From Puia sp. (GTDB lineage: Bacteria; Bacteroidota; Bacteroidia; Chitinophagales; Chitinophagaceae): 48,647 nucleotides of DNA. The first letter of the stretch is position 1, and each line of letters begins with the position of its first letter. Location of the stretch: positions 1-48,647 of the forward strand of contig JARLGZ010000221.1 in NCBI GenBank assembly GCA_031292515.1, in the 5' to 3' direction. The notes below the pieces were generated by a model. It was not told the origin of the DNA. It saw only the letters and a list, made by a program, of their open reading frames with translations, and did no database searches. The translations under genes were made by a program, and so were the position numbers. Below, piece by piece: positions 41,811-48,647 of this stretch.

Positions 41811-42371
41811 TTGAAGCTGTATATAAAAAATATGGTGTGCATCCGCTGCAAGCTGGTCGTGAAATCCGAACTGGACAAGCTGGGCATCGCCTACACCTCG
41901 GTGGAACTGGGCGAGGCGGACCTGCCCGAAATGCTCTCGCTGCTGCAATTCGAAATGATCAGGACTGCGCTGCACGAGTCGGGTCTGGAGCTGATAGACG
42001 ACAAGAAAAGCATCCTCATCGGCAAGATCAAAAAACTCATCATAGAACTCGTCCACTATTCCGAGGAACCCCTGGTCATCAACCTGTCCGTCTACTTAAG
42101 CCAGGAGTTAAAGCATGACTACACCTATATGGCGAACCTGTTCTCGGAAGTGCAAGGCATCACCATCGAAAAATATTTTATCACGCACAAGATCGAGCGG
42201 GTGAAGGAACTCCTGATCTACGACGAACTCAGCCTGACCGAGATCGCATTTAATATGCATTACAGCAGTGTCGCCCACCTTTCCACCCAATTCAAAAGAG
42301 TGACCGGCCTGACGCCTTCCCATTTTAAAAAATTAAAGGACAAACGACGATCCATGCTGGAAGACCTCTGA
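41811..42371 (+). CDS. AraC-type regulator with heavy-metal-associated-like N terminus
   Basis: 186 residues. The first 70 resemble a ferredoxin-like HMA domain: MKLYIKNMVCIRCKLVVKSELDKLGI has the strand-CxxC-helix pattern of copper-binding domains. From about 85 an AraC DNA-binding domain with two helix-turn-helix units (SLTEIAFNMHYSSVAHLSTQFKRVTGLTPSHFKKL). The initiation codon is TTG at 41811, which restores the family start MKLYIKNM; the next ATG (41832) would cut the first strand. Probable metal- or redox-responsive regulator; target unknown, although a CopB pump lies 4 kb away. Confidence 0.85.
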   Translation: MKLYIKNMVCIRCKLVVKSELDKLGIAYTSVELGEADLPEMLSLLQFEMIRTALHESGLELIDDKKSILIGKIKKLIIELVHYSEEPLVINLSVYLSQELKHDYTYMANLFSEVQGITIEKYFITHKIERVKELLIYDELSLTEIAFNMHYSSVAHLSTQFKRVTGLTPSHFKKLKDKRRSMLEDL

Positions 42372-42392
42372 ATACCGGATTGTTTCACTTTT

Positions 42393-42432
42393 GACAATTT
42401 GATTTGACAATTTGATTTGCCGGTTTGATTTG
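42393..42432. repeat. Short repeat of TTTGATTTG units
   Basis: Three copies of a 15-17-bp unit with core TTTGATTTG after the AraC stop, between two genes. Not a T-run terminator. Confidence 0.6.
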
Positions 42433-42507
42433 CGGCTTTATTGGCCTCTATCGGCAGCCATTCGTTTTTTTGCAAACGGACGGTTTCCCGGCCGCCCGCC
42501 CGAAGGC

Positions 42508-43488
42508 TCAAAGCAGGTAATTCATCGCGATCACATAGGCAAAGCTCACCCAGTGCAGCAGCAGCGGAAAAGTCTTCTTCGTGGGATAATAATAGGCCGC
42601 GGCATGAAAGGCGGCAAAAGGCACGGCCGTCACGATCCAGTTCTCGTAGGAATTGGCGCGATTGATCAGGATGATGATCACAGCGACGAGCAGGAACAGG
42701 AGCAGCAGGCTCCAGCTTTTCCGGATCTGGATCAGCATTTTGCTCAGGTTGAGCTGGACAAAATACCCGCCGATCATAAAGGGAATGACCAGCAGGGCGA
42801 TCCCCAGCGTAACCCAGAGAGAGGAAGGCATCCCGGGCATGGTCAGCACGATCCGCGGCAACATCTCCTTCCAGCTCCAATGACCCGACAGATACAGGAC
42901 GATAAAAAGAAAATAATAGGGCGACGTGAAGCCCAGCAGCCCCACCAGCCACTCCCTGATCCGGAACGGACGCATGGTGATGAGGGCGAACAGCACCATC
43001 AGCAAGAACACCATGGCCGGCAGGTAGAGCAGGGAGATGATGCCTGTAAAGACCCCGATATTGAAAATGGCGGAGCCTGGCCGCGGGCTGTTATAAAGCT
43101 CTATCATCCGGTACCAGATCCAGATCATGATGGAATTGATGAGCAGGGGAGCCGAAAAATCGTTCCAATCCCGAAGCAGCGAGGTGATCAGGATATAGGA
43201 CATGCCCGGCAGATAGGTGGCCTTGGGCAATATCTTGTGGTGGTTACAGATCCGGTTGAACAGGGTCGCCTGTGTGAAAAGGATCAAAAAACTGAGTACC
43301 GAATAGCTGATGGGCAGGTAGTGGAAAAAGGAGTCCAGCGCACGCAGGATCAGCCTATAGAGATAATTGTCCTCGGGATGGAGCACCGGGACGACGGGGT
43401 GCAGAAACAATGAAAATTTCAGGATCAGCGCATAGACCAGCAAAAGCAGGGCGTTAGCCGGGTTCTTCTGTTTAAAAATACCAACCAC
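42508..43488 (-). CDS. DUF6427 polytopic membrane protein
   Basis: 326 residues with about ten hydrophobic segments and almost no soluble loops. Starts MVGIFKQKNPANALLLL from a GTG codon at 43488; this opening (IFKxKxPxNxxLL) is typical of DUF6427 in Bacteroidota. Function unknown. Lies 61 bp downstream of the leftward gene at 43550-45067, probably in one transcript, with a 15-bp tandem duplication in between. Confidence 0.8.
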   Translation of the reverse strand: MVGIFKQKNPANALLLLVYALILKFSLFLHPVVPVLHPEDNYLYRLILRALDSFFHYLPISYSVLSFLILFTQATLFNRICNHHKILPKATYLPGMSYILITSLLRDWNDFSAPLLINSIMIWIWYRMIELYNSPRPGSAIFNIGVFTGIISLLYLPAMVFLLMVLFALITMRPFRIREWLVGLLGFTSPYYFLFIVLYLSGHWSWKEMLPRIVLTMPGMPSSLWVTLGIALLVIPFMIGGYFVQLNLSKMLIQIRKSWSLLLLFLLVAVIIILINRANSYENWIVTAVPFAAFHAAAYYYPTKKTFPLLLHWVSFAYVIAMNYLL

Positions 43489-43500
43489 CGGAAATAGTTT

Positions 43501-43530
43501 TAAGCACCAGGAATATAAGCACCAGGAATA
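43501..43530. repeat. Perfect 15-bp tandem duplication (TAAGCACCAGGAATA)
   Basis: Copies at 43501-43515 and 43516-43530, in the gap between two leftward genes. An 11-bp AATCAATCTTT pair follows at about 43537-43566. Confidence 0.85.
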
Positions 43531-43549
43531 GTTTCTAAATCAATCTTTT

Positions 43550-45067
43550 TTAAAAATCAATCTTTGCAAAGCAAAGGTAATTCCTGTACATACACGGTAT
43601 AATTGTTTGGGTGCTGCTGACTTGTTTTCCGTACCTGGGCATAAAATCATACCCCTTGTCCAGGTTCCTGAGCGTGGGATAACGCGTAAGCTTTCCGTCC
43701 GGGGCAATGCTCTGATCGTTTAACAGGAGGTTCCTGCGCTCGTATTGGTTATACAGGAAATGGAGCTCCCCCCCGGTATTCATCAGTTGGTGGGAGATCT
43801 GGTTTTCCGAATCGTCGTCAAACTGGCTCTTGGGAACGATATTGCTCCAGGCCAGGTTCCCTTCCTTGTCGAAAGACAGGATCAGGATATTTTCAGCATG
43901 ATAACGGACGGCATTACCCATATATCCCCGGTTCCAGGGATTATAATAAGGACTGTAATAGGGCGAATAATAACCATAGCCCGGGCCCATGGGATTACCC
44001 ATATAGTCCCAACGGTTGAACATGCTCCCCCGGGAAGTGGTATACAGGGACTCCGCGACCACCAGGTAGCCGCCATCGCGCTTGATGATGATATGTTTGA
44101 TAAAGAAATCGTTAAAAGCCATTTTCACGTTGGAATCCGAGCTCTTGGCGGCCGCCCGCAGCTCATCGGAGAAAACATAGAGGTTTTCCTTGAAGCGGCT
44201 GTCGCTGTTCTTGTCCCAAACGACGGAATAAAGACCTTCGATATTACCCCTTTTCTGCTTGTAATAGAACCCCGAAAGGATATAACGATGGTTGTTGTTA
44301 TCCACTTTCATGCGGATCTCGTCGAGCAGCCGGTCGCCGGCTCCTATATCCTTGACGTCAAAGCTGTCTGCCGTGGCAGGGTGCGTGACGATGGCCACCC
44401 GCGATACATAGTCGTTGCCCCCGCTCCGCAGGAATCTCCCAAAGACCATCGCACCCTCGTTGTCCACGAGGAAATCGGTAAACAGCTCATTCCTTTCCTC
44501 CATCGCCAGCGGCATCCGGTGACGGTCGATCAGCTTTAACCCGCTGTCGAAAAGAAAGGTCGTAAACAGGAAATTGCGGGGATTCTTGCTATTGATCTTG
44601 AAGACCAGGATCTTCTGTTTGTCCTCACTGACCGCGATCGTGTAGATCTTGTTGCTGGACGAATAAGCGAGCTGGGTGGTGTCCAGGTCGATAGGCGGCC
44701 CCATCCGCTCTCCCTTCCCGTCAATCCTGGCGGCCGTGCAATGGACGATCCCCTTGTGCTGGTATTCATAGATCATATAACAGAAGTCGGGATAAGAGAC
44801 GAACTCCACGCTGTTAAAATGGTCGGGGAGGAAATCGAGATTTACCCGCTGGATCAGCTTCATGTCTTCACCATATACCGAAATCGCGCCGTTTGAGTTA
44901 TTGTTCTTGAAGACAAGGTAGTTGCCGCCGACTTTCCCGATGATGTCGAAATTCGTCCGTCGGCTGTCCTCCCGTTCGGGTTCCGAGTAAATGATCTGTT
45001 GGGCCCATCCTATAAGCGGAGAGAAAGCAAGCACGAGGGGAAATAAGGCAGACAGGATTCGTTTCAT
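43550..45067 (-). CDS. Conserved secreted protein of unknown function
   Basis: 505 residues. Signal peptide MKRILSALFPLVLAFSPLIGWAQQ fixes the start at 45067; eight codons upstream are open but not used. Mature part rich in beta strands and aromatics, with repeats resembling WD/Kelch blades (NYLVFKNNNSNGAISVYGEDMKLIQ, YTIAVSEDKQKILVFKINS), so a propeller fold is possible. A Tyr/Gly/Pro-rich patch (GPGYGYYSPYYSPYYNPW) lies near residue 360. I do not recognise a family with a known role. Directly upstream of the DUF6427 membrane protein. Confidence 0.75.
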   Translation of the reverse strand: MKRILSALFPLVLAFSPLIGWAQQIIYSEPEREDSRRTNFDIIGKVGGNYLVFKNNNSNGAISVYGEDMKLIQRVNLDFLPDHFNSVEFVSYPDFCYMIYEYQHKGIVHCTAARIDGKGERMGPPIDLDTTQLAYSSSNKIYTIAVSEDKQKILVFKINSKNPRNFLFTTFLFDSGLKLIDRHRMPLAMEERNELFTDFLVDNEGAMVFGRFLRSGGNDYVSRVAIVTHPATADSFDVKDIGAGDRLLDEIRMKVDNNNHRYILSGFYYKQKRGNIEGLYSVVWDKNSDSRFKENLYVFSDELRAAAKSSDSNVKMAFNDFFIKHIIIKRDGGYLVVAESLYTTSRGSMFNRWDYMGNPMGPGYGYYSPYYSPYYNPWNRGYMGNAVRYHAENILILSFDKEGNLAWSNIVPKSQFDDDSENQISHQLMNTGGELHFLYNQYERRNLLLNDQSIAPDGKLTRYPTLRNLDKGYDFMPRYGKQVSSTQTIIPCMYRNYLCFAKIDF

Positions 45068-45198
45068 GTGTTCTTTCGTTTGCGGATACAAGCGGTTTTT
45101 CGATCTTTTGTGATTCTAAGTTAATTAAAATACGCTTCCGCCAAAAAGCGGATGCCACGTTCCGTCAAAATTAGCGGACTCTTTTATTTAATTACTTA

Positions 45199-45206
45199 TA
45201 CCTTTG
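45199..45206 (+). promoter_or_regulatory. -7 promoter box of kup (TACCTTTG)
   Basis: Exact TAnnTTTG match, about 95 bp upstream of the kup start. The 45092-45198 stretch is the divergent promoter region with no other gene. Confidence 0.5.
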
Positions 45207-45300
45207 TTAAGGTTATCCTTTTTTGGGTGCCCCGGCCGGACCCTTTCGCCGGGAAGGTAAAAAAACCCTTTGACAACTCAATTTTTTAACTGACTCAGTC

Positions 45301-47262
45301 GTGAGCAAACAGATTAACAGAGTAACCTCCGCGAGCCTTGTCATCGCGTTAGGGATTATTTACGGAGATATCGGTACTTCCCCCCTGTATGTTCTCAACG
45401 CCATAATCAACGGTAGGATCATCGGGGACAAACTGATCCTGGGATCCCTCTCCTGTATTATCTGGACCCTGACCCTGCAAACCACGATAAAATATGTATG
45501 GCTGACACTCAAAGCCGACAACCGGGGAGAGGGAGGCATCTTTTCCCTGTACGCCCTGGTCCGCAGGCAACGGAAATGGTTGGTATTGCCCGCCATGATC
45601 GGGGGCGCCGCCCTGCTGGCAGACGGAATGATCACCCCCCCGATTTCGGTGACATCCGCCATCGAAGGTCTCCGGCTGATGCCCTCCCTGAGAAACATCG
45701 AAGAATCCAGGATCGTTTACATCGTATTGGGGATCATGGTGATCCTCTTCTTTTTACAGCAATTCGGCACCGAATCGATCGGGAAGCTTTTCGGCCCGAT
45801 CATGTTTCTCTGGTTTGGGATGCTGGCCGTTCTGGGCAGCACCCACCTCGTGGACGACTTGCAGATTTTCCGTGCCCTGAGCCCCCATTACGCGATCGAA
45901 CTGCTCACGACCTATCCAAAAGGCTTCTGGATCCTGGGGGCCATCTTCCTCTGTACGACCGGGGCGGAAGCGCTCTATTCAGACCTGGGCCATATAGGCC
46001 GGGGGAATATCCGCATCTCCTGGATCTACGTGAAGACCTGTCTGATCCTCAACTATCTGGGGCAGGGGGCCTGGCTCCTTTCCAAATACCGGGGCCACAA
46101 CTTTAATACCGCCACAGGCAACCCTTTTTTCAGTATGATGCCGGTCTGGTTCGTCGTCCCGGGTATCATCATCGCCACGGCGGCAGCGATCATCGCCAGC
46201 CAGGCGCTCATCAGCGGCTCTTTTACCCTGATCAGCGAGAGCATGCGGCTAAACCTCTGGCCCAAGCTCCGGATCAGCTATCCCACCGAGGAAAAAGGAC
46301 AGCTCTATATTCCGGCCATCAATTTCATGCTGTTCTTCGGCTGCTGCGGAATCGTGCTCTATTTCAGGAGCTCCGAACACATGGTGGCCGCCTATGGCCT
46401 GGCCATTACCCTGTGCATGCTGGCGACCTCGATCCTCTTCGCCAATTTCCTGATCGCACGCAGGGCCAACTCCGCCCTGATATACCTGTACCTTGCCGTC
46501 TATCTGACGATCGAACTCAGTTTCCTGACCGCAAATCTCGAAAAGTTCCCGCACGGAGGCTTCGTCACCCTGATCGTCGGGGGCGGCCTGTTCGTCGTCA
46601 TGTATGTCTGGTACCGGGCCCGCAAGATCAAAAACCGCTATGTAGAGTTTGTAAGGATGGAACACTATATCCCCCAGATCCAGGAACTCAGCAACGACCG
46701 GACCGTCGGGAAATATGCCACCCACCTGGTCTATATGACCAGTGCCAACAATCCCAAAGAGATCGAACATAAGATCATCTATTCCATCCTCAACAAGAAA
46801 CCGAAACGCGCCGATATCTACTGGTTCGTGCATGTCGATACCGTCGACGATCCCTATACGGCCGAATACAGCGTAGACCATATCATCCCGAACGACATCA
46901 TCCGCGTGGAGTTCCGGCTGGGTTTCCGGATCGAGCCAAAAATCAACCTCATGTTCCGGAAGGTGGTGGAAGACCTGGTCAACAACAGGGAAGTGAATAT
47001 CACCAGCCGCTATGAATCGCTCGAACGCAACAATGTGGTAGGAGATTTCCAGTTTATCGTGATGGAGAAATACCTCAGCCAGGACAACGAGCTGCCCTTT
47101 CTCGAACGGATCGTCATGAAGCTCTATTTCTGGCTGAAAGAGCTAAGCCTTTCCGAAGAGCGCGGCTTCGGACTGGATCCTTCCAACGTGACGGTGGAGA
47201 AATTCCCCCTGATCGTCTCACCGGTCCCGGACTTCAACCTGAAACGGACCGGGCAGGACTAG
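45301..47262 (+). CDS. kup: Potassium transporter, KUP/HAK/KT family
   Basis: 653 residues, twelve predicted membrane segments followed by a soluble C-terminal domain of about 190 residues. Family signatures: GIIYGDIGTSPLYVLNAI at the start, ADNRGEGGIFSLYALVRR, GAALLADGMITPPISVTSAIEGL, TTGAEALYSDLGHIG, and LEKFPHGGFVTLIVGG. Proton-coupled potassium uptake under low potassium or acid conditions. The start codon is GTG at 45301, followed by the canonical SKQINRVT. Confidence 0.95.
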   Translation: MSKQINRVTSASLVIALGIIYGDIGTSPLYVLNAIINGRIIGDKLILGSLSCIIWTLTLQTTIKYVWLTLKADNRGEGGIFSLYALVRRQRKWLVLPAMIGGAALLADGMITPPISVTSAIEGLRLMPSLRNIEESRIVYIVLGIMVILFFLQQFGTESIGKLFGPIMFLWFGMLAVLGSTHLVDDLQIFRALSPHYAIELLTTYPKGFWILGAIFLCTTGAEALYSDLGHIGRGNIRISWIYVKTCLILNYLGQGAWLLSKYRGHNFNTATGNPFFSMMPVWFVVPGIIIATAAAIIASQALISGSFTLISESMRLNLWPKLRISYPTEEKGQLYIPAINFMLFFGCCGIVLYFRSSEHMVAAYGLAITLCMLATSILFANFLIARRANSALIYLYLAVYLTIELSFLTANLEKFPHGGFVTLIVGGGLFVVMYVWYRARKIKNRYVEFVRMEHYIPQIQELSNDRTVGKYATHLVYMTSANNPKEIEHKIIYSILNKKPKRADIYWFVHVDTVDDPYTAEYSVDHIIPNDIIRVEFRLGFRIEPKINLMFRKVVEDLVNNREVNITSRYESLERNNVVGDFQFIVMEKYLSQDNELPFLERIVMKLYFWLKELSLSEERGFGLDPSNVTVEKFPLIVSPVPDFNLKRTGQD

Positions 47263-47398
47263 TGTAGTGAGTGGTCAGCTGTGAGTGGGGGCAGATACTG
47301 AGTAGCTAGGTCACCCGGAAAATCGGCAGTGAGTGATTCGTGCCCCCGCCAAAAACTTAGCAGTGGCTTCATCCCACTCACTACTCACTACTCACTAT
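47263..47398. repeat. Long imperfect inverted repeat of GTAGTGAGTGG / CCCACTCACTACTCAC units
   Basis: Left part (47264-47290) reads GTGTAGTGAGTGG and GAGTGGGGGC; right part (47341-47398) reads GCCCCCGCC and CCCACTCACTACTCACTA, so the RNA could fold into a long stem between kup and the hydrolase. The right part shares units with the array at 12074-12138. Confidence 0.6.
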
Positions 47399-48184
47399 AT
47401 GTCTGTCTGGTTCTATATCGCCCTCGGTTATGCGACGTTGCTGGTGATCGCCTGGTTCGTGCAGGACTCGCTCATTTTTAAACCGGAAAAACTCCCGGCC
47501 GGCTTCGTATACAAATACGATATCCCCTTTAAAGAATTGTTTTTCGACGTCGCGGAAGGAGTCCGCATCAATGGCCTGCACTTTTACCGGCCAAAACCGG
47601 CCGGTATGATCCTCTACCTGCATGGCAATAGCCGCAGCATCAAGGGATGGGCCCGCTACGCCAGGGACTTTTATCGCTACAATTATGACGTGGTACTGGT
47701 CGATTACCGGGGATTCGGCAAAAGCACCGGAAAACGCGGGGAGCGGGCGATGCTCCAGGACATCCAGTTCGTCTACGCCCGGCTGGCGGCTCAATATGGA
47801 GAACACTGCATGATCGTATACGGCCGAAGCATCGGAAGCGGGTTCGCCGTCAAGATCGGCGCCGACAACACGCCCCGCTTCCTTATCCTCGATGCACCCT
47901 ACTATAGCTTCCGGAAAGTCGCGGAGCGCTTTCTGCCCATCCTGCCGGTGCGATATGTCCTGCGCTACCATCTCCGGGCAGACCTTTGGATTCCGAGGGT
48001 CCGCTGTCATACCTATATCCTGCATGGCACCCGCGACCGGCTCATCCCGATCAGCCAGAGCGAAAAACTCCAGGCCCTCAATCCGCAAAAGATCACCCTG
48101 ATCCGCATCGAAGGAGGCCGGCACAATAACCTCCCCACCTTCCCCGAATACCACAATTTTATCAGGGACATCCTTCGGGAATAG
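47399..48184 (+). CDS. Alpha/beta hydrolase, membrane-anchored
   Basis: 261 residues. N-terminal hydrophobic anchor (about 3-22), then an alpha/beta hydrolase core of the Bem46/ABHD13 type: LYLHGNSRS (oxyanion), nucleophile Ser144 in YGRSIGSGFAV, Asp in LHGTRDRLIP and His in EGGRHNNLP. Substrate unknown. Start at the ATG 47399 after the CACTCACT repeats; 22 open codons before it are repeat sequence. A paralogue starts at 48468. Confidence 0.87.
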   Translation: MSVWFYIALGYATLLVIAWFVQDSLIFKPEKLPAGFVYKYDIPFKELFFDVAEGVRINGLHFYRPKPAGMILYLHGNSRSIKGWARYARDFYRYNYDVVLVDYRGFGKSTGKRGERAMLQDIQFVYARLAAQYGEHCMIVYGRSIGSGFAVKIGADNTPRFLILDAPYYSFRKVAERFLPILPVRYVLRYHLRADLWIPRVRCHTYILHGTRDRLIPISQSEKLQALNPQKITLIRIEGGRHNNLPTFPEYHNFIRDILRE

Positions 48185-48189
48185 CGTCT

Positions 48190-48360
48190 TCTCAGGATAC
48201 CCGTCTTCCCGATAGCCGCCTTGCTGATACAGGCACTCTCCCGATACAGGTTCCTCCCTGATACAGGTTCCTCCCCAACACACCCTCCTTCCTTACACAC
48301 CCTCCTTCCTTACTTGCGTTCCTTCCTTACATACCTTCCTTCCCGATACACGTTCTTTCG
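48190..48360. repeat. 17-bp degenerate tandem repeat array (CTGATACAGGTTCCTCC)
   Basis: Around ten units starting just after the hydrolase stop and changing gradually from CTGATACAGGTTCCTCC to TTACACACCCTCCTTCC to TTACATACCTTCCTTCC. No coding potential. Confidence 0.85.
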
Positions 48361-48404
48361 TCATACCACTCTTTCCTGATTGCCGGTTATTGTATTATAA
48401 AAAG

Positions 48405-48412
48405 TACTTTTG
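48405..48412 (+). promoter_or_regulatory. -7 promoter box (TACTTTTG) of the terminal gene
   Basis: Exact TAnnTTTG, with a TTG 22 bp upstream. Predicted start near 48418, leader about 50 nt. Confidence 0.5.
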
Positions 48413-48467
48413 CAGGTACTGGTAATCGCCGAAAGATCCGTAAGACAGCCGTCATAAAAAATTTTCA

Positions 48468-48647
48468 ATGAACAAAACCCATACGCCCAACCGGAAAATA
48501 CTCGTCCGGTGGCTAAAAGTCATTAATCTGCTGTAGTGCGGGATGGGCATCGCCCTTTACTATCTGCTGGACCGCCTGCTCTTGCAGCCGGTTGCCGTCG
48601 ACCCGGGAAAGCCCTATGACTTCGCGCTTCCCCACGATGAGATCAAT
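48468..48647 (+). pseudogene. Second alpha/beta hydrolase, N terminus only, with in-frame TAG
   Basis: The window ends inside this gene. MNKTHTPNRKILVRWLKVI then NLL is followed by TAG at 48534, and the same frame continues CGMGIALYYLLDRLLLQPVA and PYDFALPHDEIN, the anchor and first strand of the same hydrolase type as the preceding gene. A Tyr codon changed to TAG would explain it. Otherwise translation starts at the ATG 48543. Whether the rest is intact cannot be seen. Confidence 0.6.

Noticed and set aside
42412-43413. Rightward open frame of 333 codons rich in Gln, Asp and His
   Set aside because: Antisense to the DUF6427 membrane gene; composition is what hydrophobic codons give on the other strand.
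1-48647. tRNA, rRNA, CRISPR array, insertion sequence or integrase
   Set aside because: Looked for cloverleaf ends, regular spacer-repeat units and transposase motifs by eye; none found. A covariance search would settle tRNA.

Overview
The window reads as Bacteroidota chromosome, most likely family Chitinophagaceae. The reasons are the -7 promoter box TAnnTTTG (glyA, uvrA, purQ, kup), Bacteroidota-typical families (DUF4293, DUF6427, DUF5117-type zinc metalloprotease, 800-residue MacB/FtsX permease) and weak Shine-Dalgarno sequences. No rRNA, tRNA, CRISPR array, integrase or transposase was seen.

Layout. 1-19 kb is mostly ordinary chromosome: a CarboxypepD_reg protein, a sugar nucleotidyltransferase, glyA, a DUF4293 protein, uvrA, an ECF-type sigma factor, a large ABC permease, a decayed serine hydrolase, a secreted zinc metalloprotease, a DsbD-type reductase with a separate DsbD-alpha-like protein, and purQ. 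19-41.5 kb is an accessory stress/energy island: a DJ-1/PfpI protein without its cysteine, a CheB-CheR-PAS-histidine kinase, a single-domain response regulator, two small proteins, an SPFH protein, two paralogous PRC-barrel proteins, phosphoketolase, an MtfA-like peptidase, a zinc alcohol dehydrogenase, a proton-type P-ATPase, a CopB-type metal ATPase, a PPK2 remnant, a triple-BON protein, a YceI protein and a porin. 41.8-48.6 kb returns to housekeeping-like genes: an AraC-type regulator, a DUF6427 protein, a conserved secreted protein, a Kup potassium transporter and two alpha/beta hydrolases, the second cut by the window end.

Main discovery. Nearly every transcription unit of the island is headed by one repeated promoter architecture, found eleven times between 19.6 and 39.4 kb and nowhere else in the window by eye. 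On the transcribed strand it reads GTGTGAATnATATAAG, then a second diverged copy (core TGTAAC) displaced by 21 bp, then 20-21 bp, then a -7 box close to TAnnTTTG. This predicts one activator, possibly LytTR-like because of the 21-bp direct-repeat spacing, controlling the SPFH, PRC-barrel, phosphoketolase, alcohol dehydrogenase, proton ATPase, BON and YceI-porin units together. Three boxes instead point at short stretches ending in intrinsic terminators, which predicts small RNAs (two with a related sequence just before the terminator) and a terminated leader ahead of the DJ-1 gene.

Together the island suggests a co-regulated response to energy or oxygen limitation and envelope/metal stress: acetyl-phosphate production (phosphoketolase), alcohol/aldehyde redox (dehydrogenase), proton and copper export, membrane and periplasm maintenance (SPFH, BON, YceI) and a sensory kinase. 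That physiological reading is inference. A second theme is decay and repeat expansion: three broken genes, and short degenerate tandem repeats just after, or spanning, many stop codons.
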